A program made the position numbers and the translations under genes. A stretch of 64,000 nucleotides of DNA, taken from positions 66,814,808 through 66,878,807 of the forward strand of contig OX381719.1 of assembly GCA_947462335.1 (NCBI GenBank). Reading direction: 5' to 3'. Shown piece by piece: positions 25,690 through 39,889 of the stretch. The notes under the pieces were generated by a model, which saw only the letters and a program-made list of their open reading frames with translations, was not told where the DNA came from and searched no databases. This DNA comes from Harmothoe impar (taxonomy: Eukaryota > Annelida > Polychaeta > Phyllodocida > Polynoidae). Each line of letters starts with the position of its first letter. Position 1 is the stretch's first letter.

Positions 25690-28264
25690 CTGCTGTCTGC
25701 TCATGATGTATTATCTGTGTCCACTTCACAGCCTCAGGTCTTGTTGAGCAGCAATGGTAAAAGTGGTAGGTATCTATTATGTTCCAGACCCATGAATGTT
25801 CCATACTGCAACATAAGTGCCTTCGTAAATATAGATCACCTGCTTGCATGTACATAGGGCGCAGTGGAAAATGATACTTTCACAATGTTCTGGCTCCTAA
25901 AGATACAACAGGGAGTGCTTTATGATTAAATAAGAAACCAGGTCTCAGTAGCTGGAAAGATGCCAATATTGTGATCTGTATTGGTGTGTTTGGCATTGGT
26001 GTTAAATTGGTATTGATAAATCACTGGACTAACTCCTGCATTAAAAAGGGCAATGTATGCTATTACTGGTACCAAGTCTCCAAACATCCTCAGTTACCCT
26101 GAATAGCTTGTTCTATGCAGAGTAACCCGTCCCCGGCCCAGTGCTGCCCCCTGTGAGTCAGAGCAGCAGGTGGTGCCTGACCCAGGGCTGTGGGAGCAGT
26201 TGGGTGCAGGAGCTCTGAGAGGTGAGTAGCAGACCGTGTTAGGCTGCGGTGTGTGGGAGCAGTGAGGGCTTGAGCTACCCAGCATTGAGGGCCGGCTAGT
26301 TGGACAATTGGAGGCTACACACTGTACGGCTACTACTGACTCATAATACAGCTTACAGGTACCAGAGATAATACTACTCTTTGAAGGCATACCATTAGAG
26401 GCATTGTCACATTCGTGGATCTACAGTGTGGGAGTGTTTTGGACTCAGTTTAGTAGAGGATGTATTTGCTGTTTATCAATGTTTCTGGATACATGGATTA
26501 CAAGGCGTTTTGTAAGTGGTGTGCAGAAATAGTGTGTGAGTTTAAAGGTGAGGGGCACACAGGAGTACATACAATACAACAGAGTCAGACGAAGCAGAAA
26601 CAATTGGAATTGCGTGGGTGTGTTGGTAGTTGGTATGGATTTACAATCGGCTCAGAAATTAAGCTCTCTGTACAACATAGCCACTATGTAATACAACATG
26701 ACTTGCCAAGATATTGTGGCTTGAATGTGCTATAGGCAAATATCCTAGTATCATCCCTTTCTTCCCCAAGAAGCGTTATCAGATAAACCATGTGCAATGT
26801 TTATATGAACAGTGGATGTCAATGGATCACACATGATATGGTGAGACCCATAGAAGACACACAACCTATGCCATTATAGCCAGCTAATATGGGAGCTTAA
26901 TATATATATGGGCAGATTAGATGCCCAGTAGGTTGCAGTAGACAAGCAGCATTTCAGGAGGTACTGCCCTGGTGAGGGATACTACTACCCCTGTCCTGTA
27001 GTACCACTCATGGTGTGGGGTCTGGTAGGAGGGGCAGCCGGCTGCTACACACCACACCTACTGTACACCACTCTACACACTGACAGCAAGGCAGGTATTG
27101 GAACCCACGCTACCTACCTATATTTGCCTGGTGAATATTAGGTACAAGGAATAGGGACTGCCGCTCAGCAAATGCTGGTAAGTATCTGCATCATACATTA
27201 TTTTATGCAAAAATGACATCAATTGAGAAGCTCTTTTCCTAAACCTTCTTCTATCATGATGTAGAGAAAGCAGAGAAAGCCCCATTTTCAAACAGAATTG
27301 CAGCTGTTATGCCTTAGTATGCAGTCAGCTAAATTCTGCACAGATTGTAAAACTGCTGTTAGATGAAGTGTATGGAATTTCTTGCTGACCTATGTCTAAA
27401 TAACTGTCTCTCCCGCCATGCCAACATAAATATGTTTTACTCTACACAGTCATCCATATATATACAGTAAAGTGAGTTAAAATATGTGGACTGTTTGCAA
27501 TCTTAGTGCCTTGTATATATAGAGTCATTGGTAATTGTAGCAAGCTGTGTGGTACAGTAGTACAAGTATAGCATTGCTAGCTAATTGCCCTCCTAGAAGT
27601 CTTTCTCGGCTCGCAGTATTTTGCTAATTACACAATAGAAGTGACAGGCTACATAAGCTAACTGATTGGCTCAGGGACCCAGTGTGTGGTTGATAGTGGA
27701 GTTACTGTGACCAGGCCCAGGGTTATGGTCTCAGCAAGTGTGTTAAAGAACAGATAAACCAACCAGCACGTTCTCTATTACAACACAGGACTACAATGCA
27801 CTGGGTGCTCAGCCATTTGTAAATGGCCAAACAATAGAACCCCGGGACTTAAATCCCATAAACTAGGTAAAACGAGCTTAGAACAGGACAAAATTTAGCT
27901 TGAGTGCTACTCCGGAAAAGGACATCCACTGAACTTGAGATGGATTAAACATGGCATGCTGCCACAGAAATACTACCCAGCTTGACATGCTGCATGTTCT
28001 AGTGTGCTTACGAGGCAGGTGGATACCGCTACCTGGATGAACATGACAGTCCATGTGAGGGGGCTGCCATATCAGGTACAGCAGCTCAGTGTGAGGAATT
28101 AATTACCCTTGGACATGCATTTCAACTTCACCCCAGCTAATAACATGCCTGCTAGCCACAAAACCACCTAGTGCCCTTCCTCCCCCAGCCATGTATCTCA
28201 TGAATATTAAAATAAGCGTGATGGATATTGCAGGCCTGGGTGGTTCTACTCCCTATTTAGCATG
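25690..28264. other. End of unit A, no gene recognised
   Basis: A GC-richer patch lies at about 26,120-26,310; its minus-strand 98-codon frame has repeated CSHxP-like words but no recognisable domain and no second copy here to test it. The rest is AT-rich with no conserved frame. It ends at the repeat-unit boundary, where 28,265 begins the match to position 1. Confidence 0.45.
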
Positions 28265-31200
28265 CACCACCAAACACTAGTAGTATGATATGCAGTCATG
28301 CTGAGACCTCCATCACTAGACTTTCGCAATTGGGTAAAAGTAGCTAGACTTCTTGCAAAAACTAACAAAGAGACTGAATCACAGTTCGGAGAGCAACATA
28401 ATGTTGCAAAAGCACTTCAATATACAAAATCAATATGGGGTCACTCTATTCATAACATAACAAATTCAGGTACAGTCTGTAGCTTACAACAGGAACAGGT
28501 GAGAAAGTAGGCAAACTTTATAAGTTAAACATAGATCCTCTTCATGGACAGGACACCACAAACCCTAACTGCCATATATGTGTCATGTGGTGAACACAAC
28601 CGCTTGATGGCTTTCACTGAAAAATGAATAGAAATCCAAACAAAGGTAACAAAAGGTTCAAGTGATTTGGATGTAAAATCACAACCTTGATTCAAGTTCA
28701 CAACCATGTCAAATTACAGACCTGAAGATATTGGATGCGGTGGGAGAAGCTTCAAGGGGCTTTCAGAAAAACAGGTCACAGTTGGAGAGGGAACTTTCAT
28801 CATTCCTCTCAGTAATTTCAAAAGCCCTCCCTATTAAAAACACATGACCATTGTGTGAAGTAACCTAACCTGGAGCTGTCAATGGTTACAATAAGTGCTT
28901 TATGAGAACAAAGGCTTGGCCAGAGGTCACAAAGATTGTCCCTGCTAACCCAGTCAGAGGTCACAGACATGGTCCCTGCTGACCCAGTCAGAGGTCACAG
29001 ACAGGGTCCCTGCTGACCCAGTCAGAGGTCACAGACAGGGTCCCTGCTGACCCAGTCAGAGGTCACAGACAGGGTCCCTGCTGTCAGAGGTCACAGACAT
29101 GGTCCCTGCTGACCCAGTCAGAGGTCACAGACAAGGTCCCTGCTGACCCAGTCAGAGGTCACAGACAGGGTCCCTGCTGACCCAGTCAGAGGTCACAGAC
29201 ATGGTCCCTGCTGACCCAGTCAGAGGTCACAAACATGGCCCCTGCTGACCCAGTTTGCCTCATTCAAACCTCTTACAGTCCCCTTCATGTAACCTGTCAC
29301 ATGCACTTTTATTGCCCTGAGCTTGGCCTGTGCCAATCGCCATCAGCATTAATAAATCAACATTTATTTAATGCAGCAACACATATATAATCTTATTACA
29401 TGCTCTTGATACCGCCGTTTTTCAGGTTTGCTCAAGTCTTTCTCCATTTCCCCCCTTAAGACAGCAAACATTTTATTAACCAGTGTTTACATAGATTTTT
29501 TCTAGGGAAGACCAATTAAGTGATCACAAGTTGTGCGTCTTGGCCCCCTGGTGTTCTAACATTAACATCTTGTAATCAATATTCCCATTTTAAAAACTGC
29601 CTGCCTTGTAGTCATAAATCTACCACAGCCACTTCCTAGGGTCATGTGACCTGTCTGGGGGCAGGACCGGTCTCTTCCCTCACCACCCTGTTATTAGGAG
29701 GAGGATCTACATCTAAGCTGGGTCCTGCACTGAGGGGGATTGATTATGTCCTAACTGTTAAGTACCTCATAGCTCATCTCTATGATGAGTGCTCAAAGGC
29801 AGAAACATGGACCATTCCAAGAAAACTTGCCAACCCTATACTAGTGCTTGATATAGTAAATTTGATGTTTACCAATTTGTATAAGTAGGAAAATCGGATT
29901 TCCTTCATGTTATGTTTATGACATCTAATGTAAAAACACATCCTTACTATTACTTAGGAGAATTTTAACATCCTTTTCTTTCTGTTAGATAAAGGCACTG
30001 TTGTATAATCACCATTCATTGCTCCTTGAAGAGCATAGTCTATCGATTGTCTGTGCAGCAAAGTTAGAATTAACTTAATTTGCAGAGAAATGTTGCCTAG
30101 GCGCACGCTTTGTCAATATGAATTACTAATGCATTCTCTTGCATCTTAATGACAAAGGCCAAAGTGCATTGAAGCACTTTTTAACGTCAAAGGGACACAA
30201 AAAGATCACGACCTGTAGAATTGCTAGGCTTCACTTGGAATTGCATGCCATTGTGGAAGCCATAGATTCACTCAGCTAAAGGTCAGGTACCTGGGGGACA
30301 ATCTGGGAATGATGCTTTCAAATAAAACCATGGAAGTTAAATGAGATGGGCCTACTAGGGAGAGCTTCAACCCCCTTTGCTATGAGCATGGGTCTGTTCT
30401 GTACTGATTGAGTAGCAAGTCATCATGCAACCAGGCCATCTGATCTCCGGCCTCAAGGCGTCATGAAGAAAGAGTCGATCCATAAACCTCATTACTGAGC
30501 GCCATTCCACATGTCTGCCAGAGGGTTACATGCTCAAGACACCATTGTACTGTTCAGGTTCATGTCATCATAATACAAATTTGATATAGACAAGGCTGGA
30601 AACTGGAAAGGACATGAACGAACTATGTGAATCGAAGCACTAGATGGTAGACTTACGAGGGCTTTTGTCTTGTAGTCCTTAATTGGAATATTATTATATA
30701 TGCTTTTGACAATAAGCAAAAAACACAATACAGCTTACCCTTAAACTGATGCTTATGACTAAAGCAAAAATAACTAATCTAGGCAATAAATCTTCATGAT
30801 GCAATCAACCAGTAGCTAAAAACACATAAGGATAAATATTAAAGTTTAAAAGAAGGCTCATAATGAGCACCAACATCAGTTCAATGCAGAATAGACACAA
30901 TATTGACCTGATTTCTGGGCTCAGTGCACCGAATGACTACCAACCTGGAAACAATCATTGAAGATTAATTTTGACCCAAACAAAGATGAAATGTTATCAA
31001 AAGGATTTTGGTTTGATTATGAGGTCCAGTTTCAGCTAATAAACCCTGACACTCTAGGTAATTATTGAAATGGGATTTGATAAAAGCAATATTAAAACCC
31101 ACACCACAAAAACACTTTCAGTTTTTCCTATTTCTGAATGCTGCAATGCCAGGCTAATTTAAAGGCATAATTCAATTTGCATTTCAGGCAATATCACTTG

Positions 31201-33084
31201 ATGCATTGAAAACAGTAAAAGGCAAGAACCTCTGGAAATCAGCTTAGTTTGAGTGATGCATATTAAACCTGGCTGAAAAAAAGCTTTAATGCTGAGTTGC
31301 ATGCTATAAAAGGAAGCCCAGGCCTGTAGTGTTTATGTAAATGTTTTGCTAGTTATTCTAATAACCCTTTCATCAGTTTGGATCCAGTTGTCATAAAAAC
31401 ACTCAGACAACTAGCGTACATTAAAGCTACCTGAAGACTTTATCAGAAACCTTTATCTCTAAGATGGCATAATTGAGATAATGGTGACAGCCTCTCATAC
31501 AATACATTAAATATATGTCGGAACCTCTTCTGAATAAAAGAGGACCATCATGAGAAAAGCTCTCTGTGAAAGAAGCTGAAGTCTGTTAATACATTCATAG
31601 AAAAACATAGAAGGCAGCATTCAAGGCCAATTCAACATAAGTATATTAAACTTTTTTGTGAGCTCTGAAGCAAGGCATTTACTTATGGATGTTCTGGAAT
31701 CAACTTCTCATGTAGGCAGATAAAGATGTATGTAATATAATGCAGACTGATGCTTTTTTGTCAAAGATTGAGTAGTATCAAGTGCCATTGCTATAGGTGA
31801 AAGTTATACTTATATCTCATTCTGGAAACAGAATGTGGAATGTTGAGGAGGATTGTGAGGGTAGACCTGACCTGACCGTGCTATCCACACCTTCAGGCAG
31901 GGAGCTGTTAGTGAGGCTAATCCTGCTCCTACCCTGGGGCTACATGGGCTGTTAATATGCCATCCATTTCCTGTCAGGTTGAATGAGTGCAGCCCTGACT
32001 CGCTAAGATATAAGATATAAGAATATAACTTATTAAAGAATTGTATTTTTTTTTCTCGAGAACTTGTCCTATTTCTGCATGCACATTGAATGTGTTGGCT
32101 TCAAGTAATTCAATAGGTGTTATAGGAAACATTTACTTTCAAATGGGGATAAGTTTTCTATGGGAAGATGTTGGTTAATTCGGTTCACAGTTGCTGAGTT
32201 GCTTGGGTGCTATTGATTTTCATGTTGCTGGGAGCTCAATGACTCTAAAAAAATCATGAGTACTCCTTTACCTGTTCAACATAATATGGGTGTTAAAGAT
32301 GGTAATCAATATACAGGTCAATATGTTCAAAGACGGGGTCCTTTATCAGACTTATAGATTTCGTACAGGTATATGTAATATTTATGGTGTGCAAACTTGC
32401 TGAAGTTAAGTGCTATTGGCTTTCAAGTTGCCTGTAGCTCAATGTTTCAAACAAAATCAGGTATAAGATATATAACAAACATGTGACTAAGCATTTAAAC
32501 TGTGCCTGATGAAATCAAAAGAATTTAAATTTCCAACTGTTGCATGACATAAGATTCTATAGTAGTGAGCTCTAATGATAGAGTGCTTCATCTTGGCAGC
32601 CCTGTCTACCCTACCCCTGGCATCAGACACCATATCTATTTCTCTCTGCATACCTCATTTAACACAATCATATACCTCAAGAGGCTTGCTTCATCTGCAC
32701 TGAGAAACAGGTCTCTTATCTAAACACCATTGCTATTTCAAGTTTCACCCTAGGTTGTTAAATACAGCAAAGTGATATGCTATGATGCAGCCCATCATAA
32801 TGAGTGCATGCCATACTCAGACACTCACTGATGCCATATTCTTGACAAAAGTCCTGTCGCATTCATGTCTTAGAGGTTGGCTGATTTTGTATCTTTCAAT
32901 ATTTGCAAAGACTCTGGATGATATTAGTTTCATGCTACAACAGAGAAACTGGTAAGGAAGTACTAATGTAAAGTAAAATGGCGAATTCAAAGAAATTGAC
33001 TCAGGAATTGTTTTCTGTTTTGCTGAAACGACCCCCCGGGGGCTCTGGTATCTTCACGGCTGATGGGAGCTGCCTTCACAGGGT
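28265..33084. repeat. Unit B of the 28-kb tandem duplication, left diverged part
   Basis: Begins with the same 22 bases as position 1 and follows unit A colinearly, with about 1.5 kb extra between 28.7 and 30.2 kb. No open frame is shared with unit A, so no gene is supported. Confidence 0.75.
28921..29254. repeat. 34-bp minisatellite, about 10 units
   Basis: Unit contains GAGGTCACAGACAGGGTCCC followed by TGCTGACCCAGTCA. One unit (near 29,080) lacks GACCCAGTCA-type bases. Unit A has no equivalent array. Confidence 0.92.
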
Positions 33085-33672
33085 ATAGATCCCACACAGC
33101 AGGATCCAGCCTCAGACTGATGTCAGTTATTGATCCCACACAGCAGCCTCAGACTGATGTCAGTTATTGATCCCACACAGCAGCCTCAGAGTGGTGTCAG
33201 TTATTGATCCCACACAGCAGCCTCAGAGTGATGTCAGTTATTGATCCCACACAGCAGCCTCAGAGTGATGTCAGTTATTGATCCCACACAGCAGGATCCA
33301 GCCTCAGACTGATGTCAGTTATTGATCCCACACAGCAGCCTCAGAGTGATGTCAGTTATTGATCCCACACAGCAGGATCCAGCCTCAGACTGATGTCAGT
33401 TATTGATCCCACACAGCAGCCTCAGAGTGATGTCAGTTATTGATCCCACACAGCAGCCTCAGAGTGATGTCAGTTATTGATCCCACACAGCAGGATCCAG
33501 CCTCAGACTGATGTCAGTTATTGATCCCACACAGCAGCCTCAGAGTGATGTCAGTTATTGATCCCACACAGCAGCCTCAGAGTGGTGTCAGTTATTGACC
33601 CCACACAGCAGCCTCAGACTGATGTCAGTTTTTGATCCCACACAGCAGGATCCAGCCTCAGACTGATGTCAG
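33085..33672. repeat. 37/44-bp minisatellite, about 15 units, expanded only in unit B
   Basis: Units contain CCCACACAGCAGCCTCAG and GATGTCAGTTATTGAT; long units carry a 7-base insertion (GATCCAG) after CAGCAG. Unit A holds one diverged unit at about 3,190-3,235, which is the unexpanded state. Confidence 0.9.
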
Positions 33673-36600
33673 TTTACCACAGTCTATTTTTCTTTGACTC
33701 ATGTTCTGGCATTGCTATTTCTTTGCCTCAAGTCTATATTGACTGTATAGGTGTAGCCTTGATTCAGAAGGTATATACAATTCTGAAAGTTGTTCAGTCA
33801 AACTGAGTTTAACAGCCTGTAACGCACATAGCTCTCCTCTCGTGTATCCGCAAACATCCTCTTCCCACCTCCAAGAGTTCCAGCACTGTCTCCCACTCAT
33901 TTTATTCACACACCTGGGGCAGGGACCACCCCATCTCCTGTCCAGTCATGTTGATGTAGAGGACAATTAACCTTAGTACAGGCTACAAGAGGGTAGGAAG
34001 CACCTTCAGACCCTGAATGTGTCCTGGGAATTAAGACAGATTGCTGCAGTTTATCTTTGATTTGTCATCAAGATGCATGAAGGCAGGAACATAGTGTATT
34101 TCCCATACTGTATTTATCTAGAAAACCAGCCATGCATATTCTGACTCCTACAGGGTAGGCATGATGGGGGGGGGGCACCCATCTTTAAAAAATTAGATTC
34201 AGCATTACCATGCATGCATCATAATGTATTTCTATTGGCTTAATTTGACCTATGTAACTGAATGTTGGGGAATCTATGCCAATTGATATCACCCATGTCA
34301 AACTCCTTATCAGATTAACTTCAGAAGAACACGTTCCTCTGATATTGGTAATTGCATGCAATGAATGACAATCCTGACAAGAGTTGATTAAGAATAATGA
34401 GTTTCCTGTCAAAGAATTACTGGGGAGGGTCAAAAACTTGTCCTAATTAAGAGTAAATTGTCAGCCTCCTCATGTCTAGTGAGCAGGGCTGGTGTGAATG
34501 AATGAGGAAATCAGATTATTTTGTGTCAGTATTGCTTGAACCTTGCTCTCAATTAAAATCATTTCTCTGCTGCTAAATGTCCTGAAATTACTTTGTTATA
34601 TGCCTTAGTGGGTGTAGCTCATAGCTTGAAATAACTATTGATTACTCTTACTGTAAGTATAAGTGGACCTTATACAGCGATAAAAGCAAATGGACTGAGA
34701 CTGTGGCTCTGGAGAGCCGTCTGGTGAGCTAGAGGGGAACTAAGCAGCCTGCACTGCCCTCTGCCACCAACCAGCAGTATTAGACTTGTGTACCTGTGTG
34801 ACCAGGCACAACCCACCAGTGACCGGTACAGTGAGATCAGGTGAGCGAGGTAGCTCAGGGTGGTCACCAGCATATTGTATCGATTACTCTTACTTGTGAA
34901 TTCAGCACCAGAAAGTTAAGTAATACAAACTGAATATAATAGCCTTAAGGAAAACCCTCTGGAGGTAATGAAGCATGTATTTTACTGCTGTGCCCTGCAG
35001 GTGGCAGAGGGGCCTGGAGTCACAACATGCCATGTGTAGTGTTTGGTTTCCTGTTTTTATCTATATTAGTGTTTGCCCTTAGAGCATCATGTGAAGGCTT
35101 ATTGTAGTAAATAAGATGTAATGTGTGTTTGTGCCACCTCTACACCTGCTGCCTGTCTGTAGTGGCAGTAAACACAGTGGTATATACATGATTATTTCCT
35201 GGGTAAAAGTGAGCAAGACTCCTGTATTAGTAGAGAACATAGTTGAGTATTGGTTATGTAAAATTTAAATCTACAGATGTTACTATAGCACAGAGAGAAA
35301 AGGATAAAGGCAACGAATCTGTGACACTCAAGCAACTTGGGTAATGTTTCAGACCCATACTTGTCCTGTAGCACTTGGGTAATGTCACAGCCAAACATAA
35401 CCTGGAGCACCTCCCACAGAAGTTATGAGACTCAGAGACGAATCCAATTTCGAGTGCTGTGTCCCGCCATAAGGGGGAAATCAGGAGAGGATTTGGGGAG
35501 GGAGTGAGCTCCTGGAGAGGTAGTCTTTTCTCCAGGTGAGGTCACATTTTGTCAGGAGAATCACTCACTGGAAATCAAATAGGAGAAATTTTTTACTGCA
35601 CAGGGCTATATTAGTTCTACTCACAATCCCTGGTACTCTACTGTGGTTGATTGTGCATGGTGGAGCCTCTGGCTACCTCCAACACCCATCAGCAGGAAAT
35701 CAGTCACTTTGGGGGCTGAGGGAGCTGTAGGGGAGGTGAGGTTGGGAATAGGAGTGTCAGGGGAATCAGTCACCAGTAATGGAATAAGAGAGGTCTCTGT
35801 GTGTCCTGCAGGTGTGTCCACCCCAGCTCAGATACAGGTGTTCTAGAATACCTATATATTCTTTGACTAGGTGTCAGGGGAGGGCAGACACCATAGGCCA
35901 CTAAGAAACATGATGTAGGGGATAATTATGTGACTGCTGTACAGGCTGTCTAAGCTCAGGGCAACTGTAATGTTTTCATGATACATGTATAAAATACCTT
36001 GTTATCTATCTCCCTTCTGTGAAAAGCATCGGAAGCTAACCAGTTGTACATTGACTTTGGTTTACAACAATAGTTTTAAATAAAGATTAATGTATTTTGC
36101 ATGAAATAATGTAGAGACTGTGTTGCCTTAGGCTGGGTAGGTCAAGCAGGTAACAGGGGAGGACACATGTGTAGGGGCTTCCAGGAACTCACATTACGTC
36201 TCATTTAACTGCAAGAAGAGGAACTGTAACACACAGATTGCATGTTAGTGAGGCAGTCCTGACTCCTGGTCCACGCCCATCTCCTCTGTCACCTGTACTC
36301 CACCTGTAAGGCACAGCTGGTGCTAAGCTGTATAGGGGAATACTACTTTAGATGGTACAGGTAGAATTACTACATTACATTCTGCTGTATATATATAATA
36401 CAGCTTACCAGCACCTGTGAGGCACAGGTGGTGGTAAGCTGTATAGGGGGATCCTGCTTTACATAATGACAGGTTAAATCACTACGTCACATCCTACTAC
36501 ATTAGTATAATCTAAATGTTAAGATATAGCGGGTCAGTATGTGAAGATTATATAAAGTTACTGCAGAGGATACTGCTACTTAGCATTACCTCTTCACGCT

Positions 36601-39599
36601 GTATTTCCAAAAGAATTGAGGAGATGCTACTCTCACCCTTCCCAACTTTGTTTCTTGCTATGAACACGTAAAAGGGCCTACTCTATGTAACCCAGCAAAC
36701 TGGCCTCCTCTGTCACCTGTACTTCACCTGTACGGCACAGCTGGTGGTAAGCTGTATAGGGAAATTCTACTTTAGATGGTGACTGGTAAAATAGCTAGAT
36801 CACATCCATTTATATTCACATAATTTAAATGCAGAAAACAACCTCACATCCTACTGTATTTATAAAATGTCAATGTTATGATATAGGGGTCAGTAGGTTA
36901 CTGCAGAAGATACTGCCACTTATCATAACCTCTTCACATTGTATTTTGAATGTTATTTAGGACATTATATTCTCACCATTCCTAACATAGGCCTACTATA
37001 TGTAATCTACGTAAAATTCACTTTAGGACTGCAGCCATTACTATCCGTGTTTGTTGGTGTATCCATGGAGACCCCTTTGAGTCCAATCAATTCCAGCCTC
37101 ATTTATGCTAATAGACACCCTGCTGTGGTTTCCAATTTCCTGAACTGTACCAGTTAACCTTGGTAAGGCTGCATTCATGGACCATGCTTTGAGATTTTAT
37201 TGCCCAAGATAGATTGTTTACATCATTGGAGCAATGCTATTTATGGATAACTGTTAGAGATGGGTTAATACTTCCTTGAGGCAGGAAGAAGAAATAAAAG
37301 GGGGGAGGTAATGTGTAAAGGACAGAGTGGAGGAGAGTGAGAGAGAAGGAGCACCTTCAGATTGCCCTGCTATAGGTATATCATGTTGACCCATGTAGCA
37401 ATACCCCTACCTACACAGGTTTATGGCCCACACTCAGACCCGTCCTACAGCATACCCTTTGTCTGTAGGGTCTCACTCACTGCCATCTCTTGTCATAAAG
37501 TCTATCATAAATTGAATGGTCTAGTATCCTACATCACATTTGCCAGGTTTATCGCGTTATATAGTTTATTCTGTACAGCAACATTTTGTGAGAAGTGATT
37601 TACTTGTTTACACTTTTTGCTTTCCCTACTTAATGCCTTGTAAACAATGCAATCATGGTCTCTATATATCTAAACAACAAGAACCAAATATTGACAGTAC
37701 AAGCAGGGCCCTCAACTAGCCACAGGACTTTATGGTACTATTAGTGTTTAATGGTGCACGGTAAATGGGTAATGGAACTACTCTAGCCTGACTGCCATTA
37801 GACTTATCCCAATCCCTGCTGGTGGTTTATGGACCAGAGGGGTGTTTGTATGAGTGGAAGCAGGAAAACAGCTGTTTTACTGTGAGCTGAGTAGGGTCAA
37901 GGCTCTTCATTTTATTATGACAATGACTGAGAATGCTGTGGGGGAAGTGAAATGAAGTGCCAAAGTGTGTCAGGGGAATCAGTCATCAGTTATGAAATAG
38001 CAGAGGGCGCTGTCTGTGCCCTACAGCTGTAGATTTGATCCATAGTAAAAGGCCGCATGCTTATGTATGGTTGCTATGTTGGAGACTTTGTCCTGCAGCT
38101 AGCAACTTCTGCTTTGAATAAGTAATGTCTTAAACCTCCACATTTCAGGGAATTAATCAACTTAAAATCCTGGAAGTATGTATATTTTCCCCATAGTCAA
38201 ATAGTTTGCAGTAGATTCATAAGGGGTAAAAATCCATTAGTTGTACATCACTTCTTAACAACCACTATAATTCTTGCAAAATTAAAAGAAGGAAGCAATA
38301 AATTCCCACTACACCTCTCTGCCCCCCTGATTAGTGTGATCTGGAATAAAGGCTGAATAATTATATCAAAGTACAGCAAGTGTGTTGGCTGTAAGGCATT
38401 GGACATTTTGGAGTGATTTTTGATGTCTTGTGCCAACTGCTCTGTTCTACTCACCCTTAAAACTTAGGATTATTGAATACTGCTGTATCATTTCTATTGG
38501 TACAGTCACAGCCAACCTGGGCAGCTTCTGAAAGTAATTCTCCTCCTTTACAGCATGGCTGGCCGTATTAACAAGCACTTGGAGTAAAATGCACAGGATT
38601 TATAACAAGCCCAGGCTATTGCATCTGGTAATTGAACGTGAAAAAGTAAATCTGTTCTGGGGTTAATTTAGAACAACCAAGAATTCATTATCTTCAAATT
38701 ACAGGAAGGTGGCAAAATTTGAATTAACTTAATGCAGAATTTTTCCTTTTTTATTATGAAATGAATTCTATGACAATGCTTTCATTTAACAGCATGCCCT
38801 TCTGTGCCATTATGTATTAATGCAGTACAGGTTAGTGAATCAATGGAAACAGATATCCTAGTCCTGGCCTATCCTATGTTGCCCAGAAACCCTGCACAAT
38901 GTATAGTTCAGAGCCAAAGGAGCGACAACATGGAATTCACTGTCTTTGGTTTCCTGAGTTTAGCTCCATTAGCATTGGCCGTTTAGGAGTTAACAGAATG
39001 TAATGGTATCCTGCCCCAAACTTTCCAGCTTCTACCTGTCAGTAAAACAGGAATAACTATTTAATTACCTCCAGGGTGAAGGTTAAGGTGGTTCCTGTGT
39101 CTGTAGAGAACACAGGCACATGTTTACCTCTGCTACCTTTTGTCATATTTACTGCTTCAGGTGTTGGTGCAGCACAAAGAGGTATAGAAGAAGAGATCAG
39201 GGAATCTATAACATTACAGAGGGACCTATTGGCATCGTTGTAGAGCCATCCTCATTGAGTCAAACAGTGCTAAACTGCCAAGCAACCAAACAGCCATAAG
39301 GGGCCTTGAGGGCTTCCCTCAGAAGTTAATAGACTCAGCGTAAAACCCACTCACAGCACTGCCTTCCCCAATCATTGGGAATCAAAGCTCACTGTGGGGA
39401 GGTGACGATGGGCATCAGACACCAATAATCACATGGTAAAAGTCCTTGTCTGTGTCCCATAGGGTGTGGATGAGGTCTTTAGGCATACAGGGGTAGCCTG
39501 CAGTTGTTCCTGATGCAACTTGTATAGTTGCACGCTGTCTCTGTCCTGCAGTGGAGCCACTCTTTGACATAACAGCCTCATATGGAGTAAGCTAGAGTT
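33673..39599. repeat. Unit B, middle non-coding part
   Basis: Colinear with about 3,230-9,000 of unit A, with similarity rising rightwards. Contains a 229-bp insertion (separate entry) and a G-run near 34,165. Open frames shared with unit A (for example 37,362-37,598 against 6,722-6,979) differ by indels and show no recognisable domain, so I do not call them genes. Confidence 0.7.
34653..34881. mobile_element. 229-bp insertion with 13-bp target-site duplication, unit B only
   Basis: GATTACTCTTACT stands on both sides (34,640-34,652 and 34,882-34,894). Unit A has one related copy of the site near 4,160-4,175 and no insert. A 13-bp duplication suits an LTR-less retroposon such as a SINE. A box-A-like stretch, GGTAGCTCAGGGTGG, lies near 34,850, but no convincing box B follows and there is no poly-A or microsatellite tail, so the class is unsure. 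Confidence 0.7.
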
Positions 39600-39870
39600 G
39601 TGTTAATCTAGCACTACACCATGGAAGAAAAAAACACACATACACAGCCGCTGCAGCGGTTTTCAAGAAACAACATGTCTCACATATACATGAATCACAC
39701 ACACACAGATATAGATATAGATTACCTGCACGGAATCTAGCTCTACACCATCGAGGAACACACACATACACAGACCCTGCAGGGGTATTCAAGAAACAGC
39801 ATGTCTCACATACATGTATATGAATCACACACACATATATATAGATATAGATTACCTGCACGGAATTCAA
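39600..39870. repeat. Local tandem duplication of about 135 bp, unit B
   Basis: A segment running from CTAGCACTACACCAT to ATTACCTGCACGGAAT occurs twice in unit B (about 39,600-39,736 and 39,737-39,870) and once in unit A (about 9,010-9,150). Both carry a (CA)n plus GATATAGATATAG tract. Confidence 0.82.
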
Positions 39871-39889
39871 TTTCATTATAAATAGCCCC

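Noticed and set aside
24891..25747. Overlapping open frames of 240-271 codons on the plus strand
   Set aside because: They coincide with the 33/26-bp minisatellite, are open in three frames at once and have no domain; open by repeat arithmetic only.
26094..26390. 98-codon minus-strand frame in a GC-richer patch
   Set aside because: Low-complexity Ser/Pro/Cys words only, no recognisable domain and no splice context that I can defend.
28921..29254. Regular repeats as a CRISPR array
   Set aside because: Units are contiguous with no unique spacers, and the context is an animal genome; same for the other minisatellites.
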